Notes: generated by a model from the sequence alone, not told the origin. Counted from the first letter of the stretch, positions 25,459 to 34,732 are shown. The stretch is DNA of 64,000 nucleotides from Aquiflexum balticum DSM 16537 (GCF_900176595.1 NZ_LT838813.1:5536001-5600000); one strand, 5' to 3'. A program made the numbers and translations.

Positions 25459-25513
25459 CCACAAAAGTAGCTACTTTTGTGGATCGTATTTCATAAAAGT
25501 AGCTACTTTTATG
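25459..25513. promoter_or_regulatory. pair of perfect palindromes sharing AAAAGTAGCTACTTTT
   Basis: The first palindrome is 24 bp (25459-25482) and the second 22 bp (25492-25513), with 9 bases between them. Both contain AAAAGTAGCTACTTTT flanked by CAC/GTG or CAT/ATG. They may be a dimeric repressor site, a pair of hairpins at the end of a transcript, or repeat elements. Neither neighbouring gene starts here. Confidence 0.55.
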
Positions 25514-25627
25514 GATTTGGAGAGATAAGGATATAAAAAAAGGCCGCCAATACTGGAAGCCAATTTTACAGTTTTTCAATCCGCTATACCTATGCGTGCG
25601 TGGTGTATTCTTAATTTTGCCCCTTTA

Positions 25628-25669
25628 TCTTATGTCTTAAGTCTTATGTCTTGTATCTTGAGTCTTTCC
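25628..25669. repeat. heptamer array, six in-phase units
   Basis: TCTTATG, TCTTAAG, TCTTATG, TCTTGTA, TCTTGAG, TCTTTCC, located 32 bases beyond the tex stop codon. Confidence 0.85.
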
Positions 25670-25700
25670 CTTCTCCCTAACTCCCCAACTTCCAACTCCC

Positions 25701-27950
25701 CTACTTCCCAAACCTCCCCTTCAACATTGCCAACTTAGCTGCCATATCTCCCTCTACTTCAGTTTCCTCTTTTTTCTGTTTTTCTTTGGGTTTTGTTTTG
25801 CCTCTTTCACCAAAAGGGTCTGACTTCATACTTAGGGCGATCCTTTTCCTGGGAATATCCACTTCTGTGACTGTAACCTGTATTTTCTGATTGACGGATA
25901 CTACTTGGGAAGGGTCTGTGACAAACTTATCTGCCAAATGACTCAAATGTACCAATCCGTCCTGATGCACTCCGATGTCTACAAAGGCACCGAATTTAGT
26001 GATGTTGGTGACAATCCCCGGCAGCTTCATGCCCACCATTAAATCCCTCATTTCATTAACTCCATCCTGAAAGCTGAAAACCTCAAAAGTTTCTCTTGGA
26101 TCTCTTCCCGGTTTGGAGATTTCTTCCATGATGTCCTGAAGCGTAGGCAGACCAACAGTTTCAGAGATATAGTTCTTCAAAATGATTTTTGACCTTAGTT
26201 CCTCGGAACTCATCAAATCATTCACTTTGGCACCGATATCCTTGGCCATTTTCTCCAACAGTTCATAACGCTCAGGATGCACTGCACTGGCATCCAAGGG
26301 ATTTTTGGCATTTCTGATCCTCAAAAACCCTGCTGCCTGTTCAAAAGCCTTGTCCCCTAACCTTGGTACCTTTTTGATTTCATTCCTGCTTTTGAAAGGG
26401 CCGTTTTCATTTCTGTAGCTGACGATATTCTGCGCCAAAACCGGTCCTAAACCCGAAACATAGGTAAGCAATTGTTTGGAAGCTGTATTTACCTCCACTC
26501 CCACTCCATTCACACAACTCATGACGGTATCATCAAGAGAGTTCTTCAAAGCTCCTTGATCCACATCATGTTGGTATTGACCAACGCCTATTGACTTAGG
26601 GTCAATCTTTACGAGTTCTGCCAACGGATCCATCAGTCTTCTTCCGATAGAAACTGCGCCCCTGACCGTCAGGTCATAATCGGGGAATTCCTCTCTTGCC
26701 ACATCAGATGCGGAATAAATCGAAGCACCACTTTCATTCACCATGGTTACGATCACATTTTTGGGTAATCCCAAGGATTTGACAAATGCTTCGGTTTCCC
26801 GGCTTGCCGTACCGTTTCCAATAGCGATGGCTTCTACTTTATATTTTTCAACCAACCCTTTGATAGTTTGGCCAGCCTCAGCTATCCGCTTTTGGGGTTC
26901 GTTGGGAAAAATCGCATCATAACTCAGCAGTTGACCTTGCGGCCCAAGACATACCGTTTTACAGCCCGTCCTAAAGCCTGGGTCTATGGCCAAAACCGCC
27001 TTTTCCCCCAAAGGTGCCGCTAACAATAATTGACGCAGGTTATCTGCAAACACCCTGATGGCTTCTTCATCAGCTTTCTTTTTGGTGTAAAGCCTAACCT
27101 CAGTTTCCATCGATGGCTTCAACAATCTCTTGTAACAATCCTTAATGGCCATGCGCACCTGTTCGACTGATTCGTTGGCAGCATTTTCCAACACTGTTTT
27201 TTCCATCAAAGCAATGGCGGAAAATTCATCCGGGCAGGTATCCAACATCAAAAACAACTCTTTCTCCCCCCTTCTCATGGCCAACACCCTATGGGAAGGA
27301 GCAGTTTTCACAGGTTCTGTCCAATCAAAATAATCCTTGTACTTGATGGCTTCAGCTTCTTTGCCAGGAATAACTTTGGATACAAACTGCCCTTCACTGA
27401 TAAAAAGCTCACGCATCTTTTTTCTCAAATCCACATTTTCATTGACCCATTCAGCAATGATATCCCGCGCTCCCTGAAGGGCTTCCTCCACGGTATTGAC
27501 TTCTTTATCGGTATCAATATAATTGGATGCTTCTGATTCAAGATCAAAAGACATCTGTTCAAAAATCTTTGTTGCCAAAGGTTCCAGCCCCTTTTCTCTT
27601 GCGACTGTTGCTTTTGTTCTTCTTTTTGGTTTGTAGGGAAGGTATAAATCCTCCAAAAGGGACATGGTCTCAGCGGCATTAATTTTATCTTTTAATTCGG
27701 GAGTTAATTTCCCTTGTTCTTCGATGGATTTCAGGATGGCTTCCTTCCTCTTTTCCAAGTCCCTCAACTGCTGGGTTCTGTCCCTAATGGCAGCCACCTG
27801 AACTTCATCCAGACTACCTGTCACCTCTTTTCTATATCTGGATATAAAAGGAACTGTTGCTCCACCATCCAATAATTCAACAGTATCGGTTACCTGTTTA
27901 ATCTTAATACCAAGTTCTTCGGCTATTTTTACAAAATGATTGAAATCCAT
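25701..27950 (-). CDS. tex: Tex-family RNA-binding transcription accessory protein
   Basis: I chose the ATG at 27950 (MDFNHFVKIAEELG), giving 749 residues, close to other Tex proteins. An ATG 27 codons upstream gives an atypical extension. The domain order is an N-terminal helical domain (ISRYRKEVTGSLDE near residue 30), a YqgF-like RNase H fold (VLAIDPGFRTGCK), helix-hairpin-helix motifs (FKSRNEIKKVPRLGDKAFEQ) and a C-terminal S1 domain (GIVTNITKFGAFVDIGVHQDG). Tex binds nucleic acid and affects transcription and stress gene expression. It is a single gene whose 3' end is followed by a heptamer array. Confidence 0.93.
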   Translation of the reverse strand: MDFNHFVKIAEELGIKIKQVTDTVELLDGGATVPFISRYRKEVTGSLDEVQVAAIRDRTQQLRDLEKRKEAILKSIEEQGKLTPELKDKINAAETMSLLEDLYLPYKPKRRTKATVAREKGLEPLATKIFEQMSFDLESEASNYIDTDKEVNTVEEALQGARDIIAEWVNENVDLRKKMRELFISEGQFVSKVIPGKEAEAIKYKDYFDWTEPVKTAPSHRVLAMRRGEKELFLMLDTCPDEFSAIALMEKTVLENAANESVEQVRMAIKDCYKRLLKPSMETEVRLYTKKKADEEAIRVFADNLRQLLLAAPLGEKAVLAIDPGFRTGCKTVCLGPQGQLLSYDAIFPNEPQKRIAEAGQTIKGLVEKYKVEAIAIGNGTASRETEAFVKSLGLPKNVIVTMVNESGASIYSASDVAREEFPDYDLTVRGAVSIGRRLMDPLAELVKIDPKSIGVGQYQHDVDQGALKNSLDDTVMSCVNGVGVEVNTASKQLLTYVSGLGPVLAQNIVSYRNENGPFKSRNEIKKVPRLGDKAFEQAAGFLRIRNAKNPLDASAVHPERYELLEKMAKDIGAKVNDLMSSEELRSKIILKNYISETVGLPTLQDIMEEISKPGRDPRETFEVFSFQDGVNEMRDLMVGMKLPGIVTNITKFGAFVDIGVHQDGLVHLSHLADKFVTDPSQVVSVNQKIQVTVTEVDIPRKRIALSMKSDPFGERGKTKPKEKQKKEETEVEGDMAAKLAMLKGRFGK

Positions 27951-28645
27951 TTGATGCTGATTTGAGGGTGCAAAGTAGCAAGCTTTTGAAAGCCTTCCCA
28001 AGTTTTGGTACATATATCTAGTCCTATACATGGTAAAAATCTGATTCTCTTTATGAAAAAAATCAATCTAATATGAGGTTAGAGATTGATTACCCATATA
28101 TCCTCTCAACACTCCCAGCCTACCGCTCGCTATTGGGTGTCCCTAAGTTTTGATTCAAACCTTTTGGAAATAGTCCAACAAGAATACATTACCAGCCTGT
28201 CTTGGTCAATCTTTAGGAATGGCTGTAATATGGATAATACTCTTGGCTAGATGCCAATACCTCTTCTTTGTTCCAAAGAGTAGAATTTTTCGGTCAGATT
28301 CCTTAAGGACCAGTCTCTTAACAGTCGAATTCCAGCTTGGGGTGGACTCCTTAGCTTCTGGCCAATTGAAGATTACAAATCTCTATAGAGATCTTACACC
28401 AACAGGTTTACACCATGAACGGCATAACAAAAAAAATAGAGACCGAAAATCAAAAATCGGTCCCTATTGAGTTGAATTAATATTTTTAAACCTTAACTGG
28501 TAGGCTTGACAAAACTTCCTTAGGACAAAGGACTAGTCAAAAAAGCCGTCCTTCATACCTTAAAGCTGTTTAAATCTTTTGGTTCGCCTTTGAATCAAAT
28601 GCCAATCAGTTTTGTCTTAACACTTGCCTTGTCTAAACCTAACAT
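27951..28645. other. gene-free stretch between tex and lipoprotein gene
   Basis: No credible ORF. TTGGGTGTCCC at 28133-28143 matches a subterminal motif present twice in the IS element at 41.7-43.3 kb, so this may be an IS remnant. AATAGAGACCGA (28437 region) pairs with TCGGTCCCTATT with one mismatch, forming a stable hairpin around 28435-28468. Confidence 0.5.
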
Positions 28646-29335
28646 TTACATGAATACTGCTTGAGTTGCAACATCTAATCTATCAGCGACTTGGTCAAAA
28701 ATTCCAGAATTGGACGTTTCGCTTATGATCATAACCCCATTCGTCAGAGTTGCATTGTCCAGAGCTTCCGCAGATATTACGCTAAACCATTCTAAAGCAT
28801 CAAATGTGATTTTCCCAACTATATTAGACCCAGCTGTAATCTTTACACTTTCAGCATCTGCTTCAAAAACTTCACCGCTGTTAAACTCAAATCTTACCGG
28901 AATAGTTTTTTCATCAGAACTAATATAAGTTCCTTCAATGACAATTGATGGGTCGCTACCATCATCCTGAATCTCAATTCCCAAATTCACATTTTTATAT
29001 TCTCCCGGGTCCACTTCCAAAAATACAGAGGGAGATATAGTCCCAGTCGCATAATCAATCACGGCAATTTGTTCATGTGTGATACTTATTGAACGGCCTC
29101 CTAAATCTCCATCGAAGACCACTTCCCTAAATTTAATCTTTCCTTTTGTGAAGCTCAGCTTGTTCACATTAGTTACTCGTCCGTTAACAATGGATGTAGA
29201 CTTACTTGTTGTCGCAACCTGTAATGTAATTCTTCCTTTATCTAAGGTTACATTGTTTTCCTCAGTGCCACAGCCTATCAAAATTAGACATACCACTAGG
29301 AACGATGCCATAAATGGCAAATTTTTCTTTTTCAT
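28646..29335 (-). CDS. lipoprotein, DUF4382-like
   Basis: The 229-residue protein has a lipoprotein signal (SFLVVCLILIGC, lipid on Cys 22). It then reads KGRITLQVATTS, FTKGKIKFREVVFDG, SVFLEVDPGEYKNVNLGIEI, IEGTYISSDEKTIPVRFEF and FDALEWFSVISAEALDNATL. These follow in order the same blocks as the two plus-strand paralogues at 9709 and 12683. The pattern resembles DUF4382 domains, beta-sandwich lipoproteins of unknown role. It probably sits on the outer or inner membrane. It is divergent from the TlpA-like genes. The C-terminus ends VATQAVFM. Confidence 0.75.
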   Translation of the reverse strand: MKKKNLPFMASFLVVCLILIGCGTEENNVTLDKGRITLQVATTSKSTSIVNGRVTNVNKLSFTKGKIKFREVVFDGDLGGRSISITHEQIAVIDYATGTISPSVFLEVDPGEYKNVNLGIEIQDDGSDPSIVIEGTYISSDEKTIPVRFEFNSGEVFEADAESVKITAGSNIVGKITFDALEWFSVISAEALDNATLTNGVMIISETSNSGIFDQVADRLDVATQAVFM

Positions 29336-29438
29336 AATTTTGTTTGTTTAAAGTATTTATTGCACCCAACTTCCTTTCTACAATTAAGGGTGATTAAGTT
29401 TGAAAGGAAATTATGAGGCTTTTTGGATGATTTTTTGA

Positions 29439-29469
29439 CAAAGATAAAAGGTTTTAAAAGAAAATCCAA
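29439..29469 (-). promoter_or_regulatory. Bacteroidota-type promoter of the lipoprotein gene
   Basis: On the minus strand TTG (29469-29467), 20 bases, then TATCTTTG (29446-29439). This matches the TTTG-N19-TAnnTTTG consensus closely and would give a leader of about 95 bases. Confidence 0.55.
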
Positions 29470-29800
29470 TTTAAAAAAGAATTTTCTTGTAAAATTCAAT
29501 AAGATGTATTACCATGCATCAAATTCACCATAACTTATTCAAATAGAGCATCTTAAAAAGTTAAAGACTTAGTTATTAGCACTTTCAAAATAATAAATTG
29601 TTGTTTACATATAGAAAATAACAGACCCTGACTTTAGTTGGTGCAATTTATCTACATTGGGAAAGACCTAACATGCTTTTAATGAATTTTTCTATTGAAA
29701 TAATGTTTAATGTATTAATTGTTACAATTGCATATCGTTTAGAATTCGTAAATTGGCAATCACTTTGGAAAATGCTGAAGAAAGCTTTACCTCAACTCAA

Positions 29801-30397
29801 ATGATCAATAAAAAAACCATCTTATTTGGATTAGCATTTTTTGGCATTCTTGCAATAATCGTCTACCCCACAAAATTCGGAAGAAAAATCAGGCAAAAAA
29901 CCAAAATGGAATTATTGGGCACAGGGTTAATTCAACCTAAAATTGAACCAAATTCCTTGAAGGCAGAGGAAATTGGTTTTAATTATGAAGGTTCTCTCCT
30001 ATCCATTAAAGGTATTCCTATAAAACTTGAAGACTTTAAAGGGAAAACGCTTTTTATCAATATTTGGGCGTCTTGGTGTGGTCCCTGCCGTGCGGAAATG
30101 CCATACATCAATAGCCTGTATGAAAAACTACAAGAAAATCAGAATGTGGAATTCTTGATGATTGCCATTGATGAGGATTTCGAAAAAAGTAAAAATTATA
30201 TCTCGGGTAAGAATTTCATTTTTCCTGTTTACCATGCTTTTGAGGGATTAAACAGTTCTTTAGACACAAAATCTATTCCCATGACTGTAGTGGTCAACGC
30301 GGAAGGAAAAGTAATTTTCAAAGATAAGGGCATGAATAATTTTGATACCGAGGATTTCAGAACTTTTTTATTGACCCAAAGGAAAACATCCAAATAA
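29801..30397 (+). CDS. membrane-anchored TlpA-like thioredoxin 1
   Basis: I chose the ATG at 29801 (MINKKTILFGLAFFGILAI), giving 198 residues. A TTG 16 codons upstream adds an acidic stretch not seen in the neighbour. One N-terminal transmembrane anchor precedes a periplasmic thioredoxin domain with WASWCGPC (Cys 93/96) and the cis-Pro loop KSIPMTVVVN. TlpA-like proteins reduce disulfides in envelope proteins or cytochrome c assembly. A close paralogue lies 33 bases downstream, so this is a tandem duplication. Confidence 0.88.
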   Translation: MINKKTILFGLAFFGILAIIVYPTKFGRKIRQKTKMELLGTGLIQPKIEPNSLKAEEIGFNYEGSLLSIKGIPIKLEDFKGKTLFINIWASWCGPCRAEMPYINSLYEKLQENQNVEFLMIAIDEDFEKSKNYISGKNFIFPVYHAFEGLNSSLDTKSIPMTVVVNAEGKVIFKDKGMNNFDTEDFRTFLLTQRKTSK

Positions 30398-30430
30398 AAA
30401 AAATATCTGCCCAACTTTAAATAACACCTG

Positions 30431-31012
30431 ATGAGTTTTGATTGGAAAAAGGAAATCAAAAGCTGGGGCATCATACTTGCGGCCTTTTCCTTTTTATATT
30501 TTACAGGATTGATGACACCGATTATGGGAGGTGTACAATCTTTGCTTTTGGCCACAGGAATCAAAAAGCCTAAAATCACATTGGTGGACAAGGAAAATAA
30601 GGACTTTGATTATAAGGGAAGATTTGTGGATATGCAGGGAAATATGGTGGACTTGAAAGACTTTAAGGGAAAAACAGTTTTTATTAACCTTTGGGCCACT
30701 TGGTGCCCTCCCTGTCGTGCCGAAATGCCCCACATTTCCGAAATGTACAAGAAAGTAAAAGACACTGAAAATCTGGAATTTCTAATGATTGCTTTGGATA
30801 AAGATTTTGAAAAGAGCAAAAAGTACATCGATGGCAAAGGCTTTACTTTCCCGGTGGTACACGCCACTTATGGACTGAATAATTCACTCCAAAGTCAATC
30901 TATCCCAACAACCTTGGTCGTCAGTCCAGATGGAGAGATCATTTTTTATCAGGAAGGTATGAGTAATTTCGATACGGAAGAGTTCAGAAACTTTCTTACT
31001 GGCCAAAATTAA
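30431..31012 (+). CDS. membrane-anchored TlpA-like thioredoxin 2
   Basis: The 193-residue paralogue of the preceding protein has the same plan: an N-terminal anchor (IILAAFSFLYFTGLM), the redox motif WATWCPPC (Cys 92/95) and QSIPTTLVV for the cis-Pro loop. The segment FLMIALDKDFEKSKKYIDGKGF is nearly the same as in its neighbour. The dipeptide between the cysteines differs (Gly-Pro versus Pro-Pro), so the two probably have different redox potentials or partners. It is in an operon with the first copy. Confidence 0.9.
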   Translation: MSFDWKKEIKSWGIILAAFSFLYFTGLMTPIMGGVQSLLLATGIKKPKITLVDKENKDFDYKGRFVDMQGNMVDLKDFKGKTVFINLWATWCPPCRAEMPHISEMYKKVKDTENLEFLMIALDKDFEKSKKYIDGKGFTFPVVHATYGLNNSLQSQSIPTTLVVSPDGEIIFYQEGMSNFDTEEFRNFLTGQN

Positions 31013-31114
31013 AACTATTGACTATTAATTATTTAGAAAATAAACTAATTAACGTTTAGCTGATTTTTCACATCTTCCGTAATGGTTTTAAAGATTAACC
31101 ATAAACCAAAAAAT

Positions 31115-31780
31115 ATGAAAATTGGCTTTTTGATTACATTACTGATAACTGGGATTCACTTTAGTACATTCTCTCAAGAGACATCGGAAGATAAGATCTT
31201 TGATTATGCAGAAACGAAACATGAATTCTCTTTGGATATTGCGCCAATTATCCAAGGAAATTACCCCTCAAGCCTACTCTATCGCCAACATTATATAAGC
31301 AAAAATGGAAAGAATGTCGCTCTTAGGCTTGGAGCTCAATTAGGTGCAAATGTGTCTTCTACTGAAACCCAAAATAATTCGCAAGGTTCCCAGGTAGTAG
31401 GGAGAAATCACCAAAGTCTATATGTCTTTGTTGGTAAAGAGTGGCAAAAACAATTCCACCCGCGTATCATTGGGTATTATGGTGCAGACCTGAACTTTGG
31501 GCTTAGCCGTAGTCTATCCAAAGTAAATGCATCTCCATCAAATCCATCCGAAATCATTAATAGGGACCATTCAATTAGTATAGGCACTATCGGATTCTTG
31601 GGTATGAAATATCATTTCTCGAAGCATTTTTCTGTCTCTGCTGAAACAGGAGCAAGTTTAAGTTTCAATTCTTGGAAGTCCGATGCAAGCTCCAACAACA
31701 ATGTAGCTGTGAATCAATCCAATAATTTAAGTTTAGGAATGATACCACTCCGGGCCATTCGTTTTGCTTTCCATTTTTAA
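31115..31780 (+). CDS. secreted, probable outer-membrane protein
   Basis: I chose the ATG at 31115 (MKIGFLITLLITGIHFSTFSQ), which gives a clean signal peptide and 221 residues. The ATG at 31082 adds a charged prefix. The mature protein has alternating beta strands (HEFSLDIAPIIQG, VALRLGAQLGANV, YYGADLNFGLSRS, FLGMKYHFSKHFSVSAETG) and ends in RFAFHF, with a terminal Phe as in outer-membrane barrels. It has no named family. It lies 102 bases after the second TlpA-like gene and may be separately transcribed. Confidence 0.7.
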   Translation: MKIGFLITLLITGIHFSTFSQETSEDKIFDYAETKHEFSLDIAPIIQGNYPSSLLYRQHYISKNGKNVALRLGAQLGANVSSTETQNNSQGSQVVGRNHQSLYVFVGKEWQKQFHPRIIGYYGADLNFGLSRSLSKVNASPSNPSEIINRDHSISIGTIGFLGMKYHFSKHFSVSAETGASLSFNSWKSDASSNNNVAVNQSNNLSLGMIPLRAIRFAFHF

Positions 31781-31929
31781 ATTTAAATAATGCATCATTA
31801 CTTTAAGGCAAAGACTTCTTGCAGATTCGGTTTTTATTGGGGATTTTTCAGCCCAAAACCCAATCCCATGAAATCTTTGCCTTATAGTTTGTCTTTTCTC
31901 TTAACCTTTATTAATCAGGAACCTTTCCT

Positions 31930-33276
31930 ATGATGGATGTCATCATCATTGGCGGAGGTTTCTCAGGAGTAGCCGCTGCACGCATCCTCCACAAAGCGAA
32001 TAAATCCTTCATCGTCCTTGAGGCAAGAGAACGTCTTGGCGGGCGGGTTTATACCAAAAGATTTGAAAATGGGCAATACCTGGATTTTGGGGGACAATGG
32101 ATAGGCCCTACCCAAGACAGGATGTATGCACTCTGCAAAGAATACGGAGTGGATTATTTTGAGACTTACAACGAGGGCTACAATATCCTTGACTTTGGGC
32201 AAAAAGTAAAAAAGTACAGAGGTTTGATCCCGAAAATCGACATCATCTCTTTGCTCAATCTAGATTGGCTGTTGCGGAAAATGGAGAGGATGGCCAAAAA
32301 TATACCTGCTTCCAAACCTTGGTCCCATCCGAAATCGGAAACTTACGACAATATCCTTCTTTCTGATTTTATCAAAAAAAACTGCATCACCCAATCAAGC
32401 CATAAAGTAATCACCTACGGCTTGGAGACTGTTTTTGCCTGCGGGCTCCATACCATTTCCTTGCTTCATGCGCTGTTTTATATCAAATCAGGCCATAATT
32501 TAAATGGCCTGATCAGTATCAAAGATGGTGCGCAACAGCATCGAATCGTTGGGGGCATGCAGACACTTGTCGATAGGATGGCAGCAGAATTCCAATCCAA
32601 GATCCATTTTAACCACCCTGTCGAATCCATTAAACAGGACACAAACAGCGTGGGAGTTGCAGGTGATGGATTTGAATTTGAAGCAAAAAATGTAATCATA
32701 GCCATTCCACCACCCCTTGCTGCCGAGATCAAATTTTCACCTGAGTTGACTTCTCAAAAATCCCAGTTAATCAACCGGATAAGCATGGGTAAAGTAGGTA
32801 AATGTTTCATGGTCTATGATAAGCCATTTTGGCGGGATAGTAAATTCAGCGGTCAGGCTTTGGCAGATGAGCAATCCCCATTTCAGACTCTTTTCGATTC
32901 CTCACCAAAAAACGGCGAATACGGTGTAATCCTTGGTTTTACAATCGCAGACAGGGCTGAGGATTTTTTCAAAAAATCACTTGAACAACGAAAACAGGCC
33001 ATGTTGCAGAAGTTGGTGGACTATTTTGGTGAGGAAGCCAAAAATCCGACCGCTTACCATGATTTTACCATGACGGATGAAATTTGGAGCCGGGGATGTT
33101 ATGCGGGGCTTTATCCTGTTGGTGGATGGACCGCATTCCAAAATGCCTATTCCAAACCTGAAGATCGGATATTTTGGGCAGGAACTGAGGCATCTGATGC
33201 TTGGTTTGGCTATATTGAAGGCGCTGTCAGGGCGGGGGAAAGGGCTGCGGGGGAGATTTTAGATCTTAGATCTTAG
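31930..33276 (+). CDS. flavin monoamine oxidase family protein
   Basis: The 448-residue FAD enzyme starts MMDVIIIGGGFSGVAAARIL (dinucleotide-binding motif; ATG at 31930 or 31933) and continues with LEARERLGGRVYT, the GG motif of amine oxidases. The C-terminal FWAGTEASDAWFGYIEGAVRAGERAA is the second FAD contact. The substrate (monoamine, polyamine or amino acid) cannot be told. The last codons, encoding ILDLRS plus stop, lie inside a heptamer array, so the natural C-terminus was probably altered by the repeat. Confidence 0.88.
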   Translation: MMDVIIIGGGFSGVAAARILHKANKSFIVLEARERLGGRVYTKRFENGQYLDFGGQWIGPTQDRMYALCKEYGVDYFETYNEGYNILDFGQKVKKYRGLIPKIDIISLLNLDWLLRKMERMAKNIPASKPWSHPKSETYDNILLSDFIKKNCITQSSHKVITYGLETVFACGLHTISLLHALFYIKSGHNLNGLISIKDGAQQHRIVGGMQTLVDRMAAEFQSKIHFNHPVESIKQDTNSVGVAGDGFEFEAKNVIIAIPPPLAAEIKFSPELTSQKSQLINRISMGKVGKCFMVYDKPFWRDSKFSGQALADEQSPFQTLFDSSPKNGEYGVILGFTIADRAEDFFKKSLEQRKQAMLQKLVDYFGEEAKNPTAYHDFTMTDEIWSRGCYAGLYPVGGWTAFQNAYSKPEDRIFWAGTEASDAWFGYIEGAVRAGERAAGEILDLRS

Positions 33277-33296
33277 ATTGTAGATTGAAGATTGAA
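33255..33296. repeat. heptamer array overlapping the amine oxidase stop codon
   Basis: Six in-phase units (GATTTTA, GATCTTA x2, GATTGTA, GATTGAA x2). The opposite strand gives the TCTYNNN form. Confidence 0.85.
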
Positions 33297-33424
33297 GATT
33301 TGCCTATAAAATGAATGATTGTGGGGTAATCCTGACGACATGGGATTTTGAGATTTGGGATTTAGGAGTTGATAGTAGGAAGGTTTGCAAATTAGAATAG
33401 TTGAAAGATTCAGTAAAAAACATA

Positions 33425-34561
33425 ATGAAAAAAATCGGTTTTGGATTTCTGGTGGTTATTTTGATTTGGGTGATTTGGGCTAATTGGAGTTTCAGTTCTG
33501 AATTACCAACTGTAATCTCGGAGATTTCTACTGTTTCCCAATTAAGCTATGAAAATGGCGATAGCTCAACACATGACAGGAATATCGTTGGAATTCAGCC
33601 TTATATGTTGGAAACAGATTATCTGACACAGCAACAATTCCAAGACAAATTGGATTCCTATTTCAAAACAGCAAACGATCAGGGTTTTTTCAGGGAAAAC
33701 ACAATGGTCCTGCTTCCAGAATACCTGGGAACATGGTTGGTCATTGCTGGAGAAAAAAAATCAGTAGCCGATGCGGGAAACCTTACTTGGGCCATGGCAC
33801 AATTGGTCTTGAGTAATCCAATCCAGTTTTCAAAATTTTATGGCAAATCGGATATAGAATCAGACAGAATTGCCGCGGCACTTTTCAGAATGAAGGCCGA
33901 AAAAATGGCTCATATTTACCAACATGTTTTCAAAAAACTTGCTGAAGAATATCAGGTTTACATTGCGGCAGGATCCATTCTATTGCCTGGTCCGGAAGTA
34001 AAGAATGGGATTTTGGAAGTGGATATTGAAGCTCCTATTTACAATACTTCCTTTATTTTTGATCCAGAAGGAAACCTTTTTACCCAATCCATCCGAAAAG
34101 CATTTCCTATAGAATCCGAACACCCATTTGTAACCGCCTCGCCCACTTCCGACATTCCAACTTTTGATCTGCCTTTCGGAAAGATCGGTGTATTGGTCTG
34201 CGCTGATTCCTGGTATCCCGAATCCTATCAGGCCATTCAGGGAGTTGAAGTGGTATTGGTCAATTCCTATTGTGCGATTGATGGTGCTATGGATGTTTCT
34301 TGGGCAGGATATAACGGGGCACCTGCCCCTATTGATGTTGATTTAAATGATATCGGAGTTCTCAATGAAAGACAAGCTTGGGAAAAATATGCGCTTCCGG
34401 GAAGAATTGGAATTTCAGGAGCAAAAATAGGGGCCAATGTATTCCTCAGAGGTAAACTTTGGGACTTGGGTACTGATGGACAACCTTTTTTCATTAGGGA
34501 CGGAAAATTACTTGAAATCGAAGAAGCAGAAAAAGGGGGGATTTGGAGTATGGAATTTTGA
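33425..34561 (+). CDS. membrane-anchored carbon-nitrogen hydrolase (nitrilase superfamily)
   Basis: I chose the ATG at 33425 (MKKIGFGFLVVILIWVIWANW), giving 378 residues with one N-terminal membrane anchor. The TTG at 33401 adds 8 polar residues. The catalytic triad is visible: Glu 99 (LLPEYLG), Lys 225 (SIRKAFP) and Cys 259 (GVLVCADSWYPE). The hydrolase domain should face the periplasm. Substrate unknown; possible roles are amide hydrolysis or an Lnt-like acyl transfer, but Lnt has eight transmembrane helices. A heptamer array starts at the stop codon. Confidence 0.85.
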   Translation: MKKIGFGFLVVILIWVIWANWSFSSELPTVISEISTVSQLSYENGDSSTHDRNIVGIQPYMLETDYLTQQQFQDKLDSYFKTANDQGFFRENTMVLLPEYLGTWLVIAGEKKSVADAGNLTWAMAQLVLSNPIQFSKFYGKSDIESDRIAAALFRMKAEKMAHIYQHVFKKLAEEYQVYIAAGSILLPGPEVKNGILEVDIEAPIYNTSFIFDPEGNLFTQSIRKAFPIESEHPFVTASPTSDIPTFDLPFGKIGVLVCADSWYPESYQAIQGVEVVLVNSYCAIDGAMDVSWAGYNGAPAPIDVDLNDIGVLNERQAWEKYALPGRIGISGAKIGANVFLRGKLWDLGTDGQPFFIRDGKLLEIEEAEKGGIWSMEF

Positions 34562-34588
34562 GATTTTAGATTTTAGATTTTAGATTAG
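34562..34588. repeat. heptamer array right after the hydrolase stop
   Basis: GATTTTA x3 then GATTAGATCTTAG, beginning 1 base after the TGA. TCCCGATAGCTTGGGA, an imperfect palindrome, follows near 34596. Confidence 0.8.
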
Positions 34589-34654
34589 ATCTTAGTCCCG
34601 ATAGCTTGGGAAGATTTTAGTTTGGGAAGAAGGGATTTGAGGTTATCCTCAACC

Positions 34655-34694
34655 CAATTTTACAATTTTTCAATCTTTCAATTTTTCAATTTTA
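34655..34694. repeat. octamer repeat, five CAATTTTT-type units
   Basis: Units CAATTTTA, CAATTTTT, CAATCTTT, CAATTTTT, CAATTTTA in phase, 38 bases upstream of the C69 dipeptidase start. Related decayed octamers lie between sufB and sufC (56817-56850). Confidence 0.75.
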
Positions 34695-34732
34695 AAATCC
34701 AGTAACTTTAAGCCACTCCAACCCTCTCCCCT

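Larger units (their letters stand above)
25164..25700. other. intergenic stretch downstream of tex
   Basis: No gene was found. It holds the twin palindromes at 25459-25513, the heptamer array at 25628-25669 and a CTCCCTAACTCCCCAACTTCC-type low-complexity tract that runs into the tex stop codon. Confidence 0.6.

Noticed and set aside
27951-28031. 27-residue N-terminal extension of Tex
   Set aside because: Composition is unlike Tex, and MDFNHFVKIAEELG is the usual start.
28219-28470. 83-codon plus-strand frame
   Set aside because: No similarity to any family I know; its end lies in a hairpin. Treated as possible IS remnant DNA.
29753-29800. 16-residue N-terminal extension of TlpA-like protein 1
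   Set aside because: TTG start; the paralogue lacks it and the membrane anchor begins at the later ATG.
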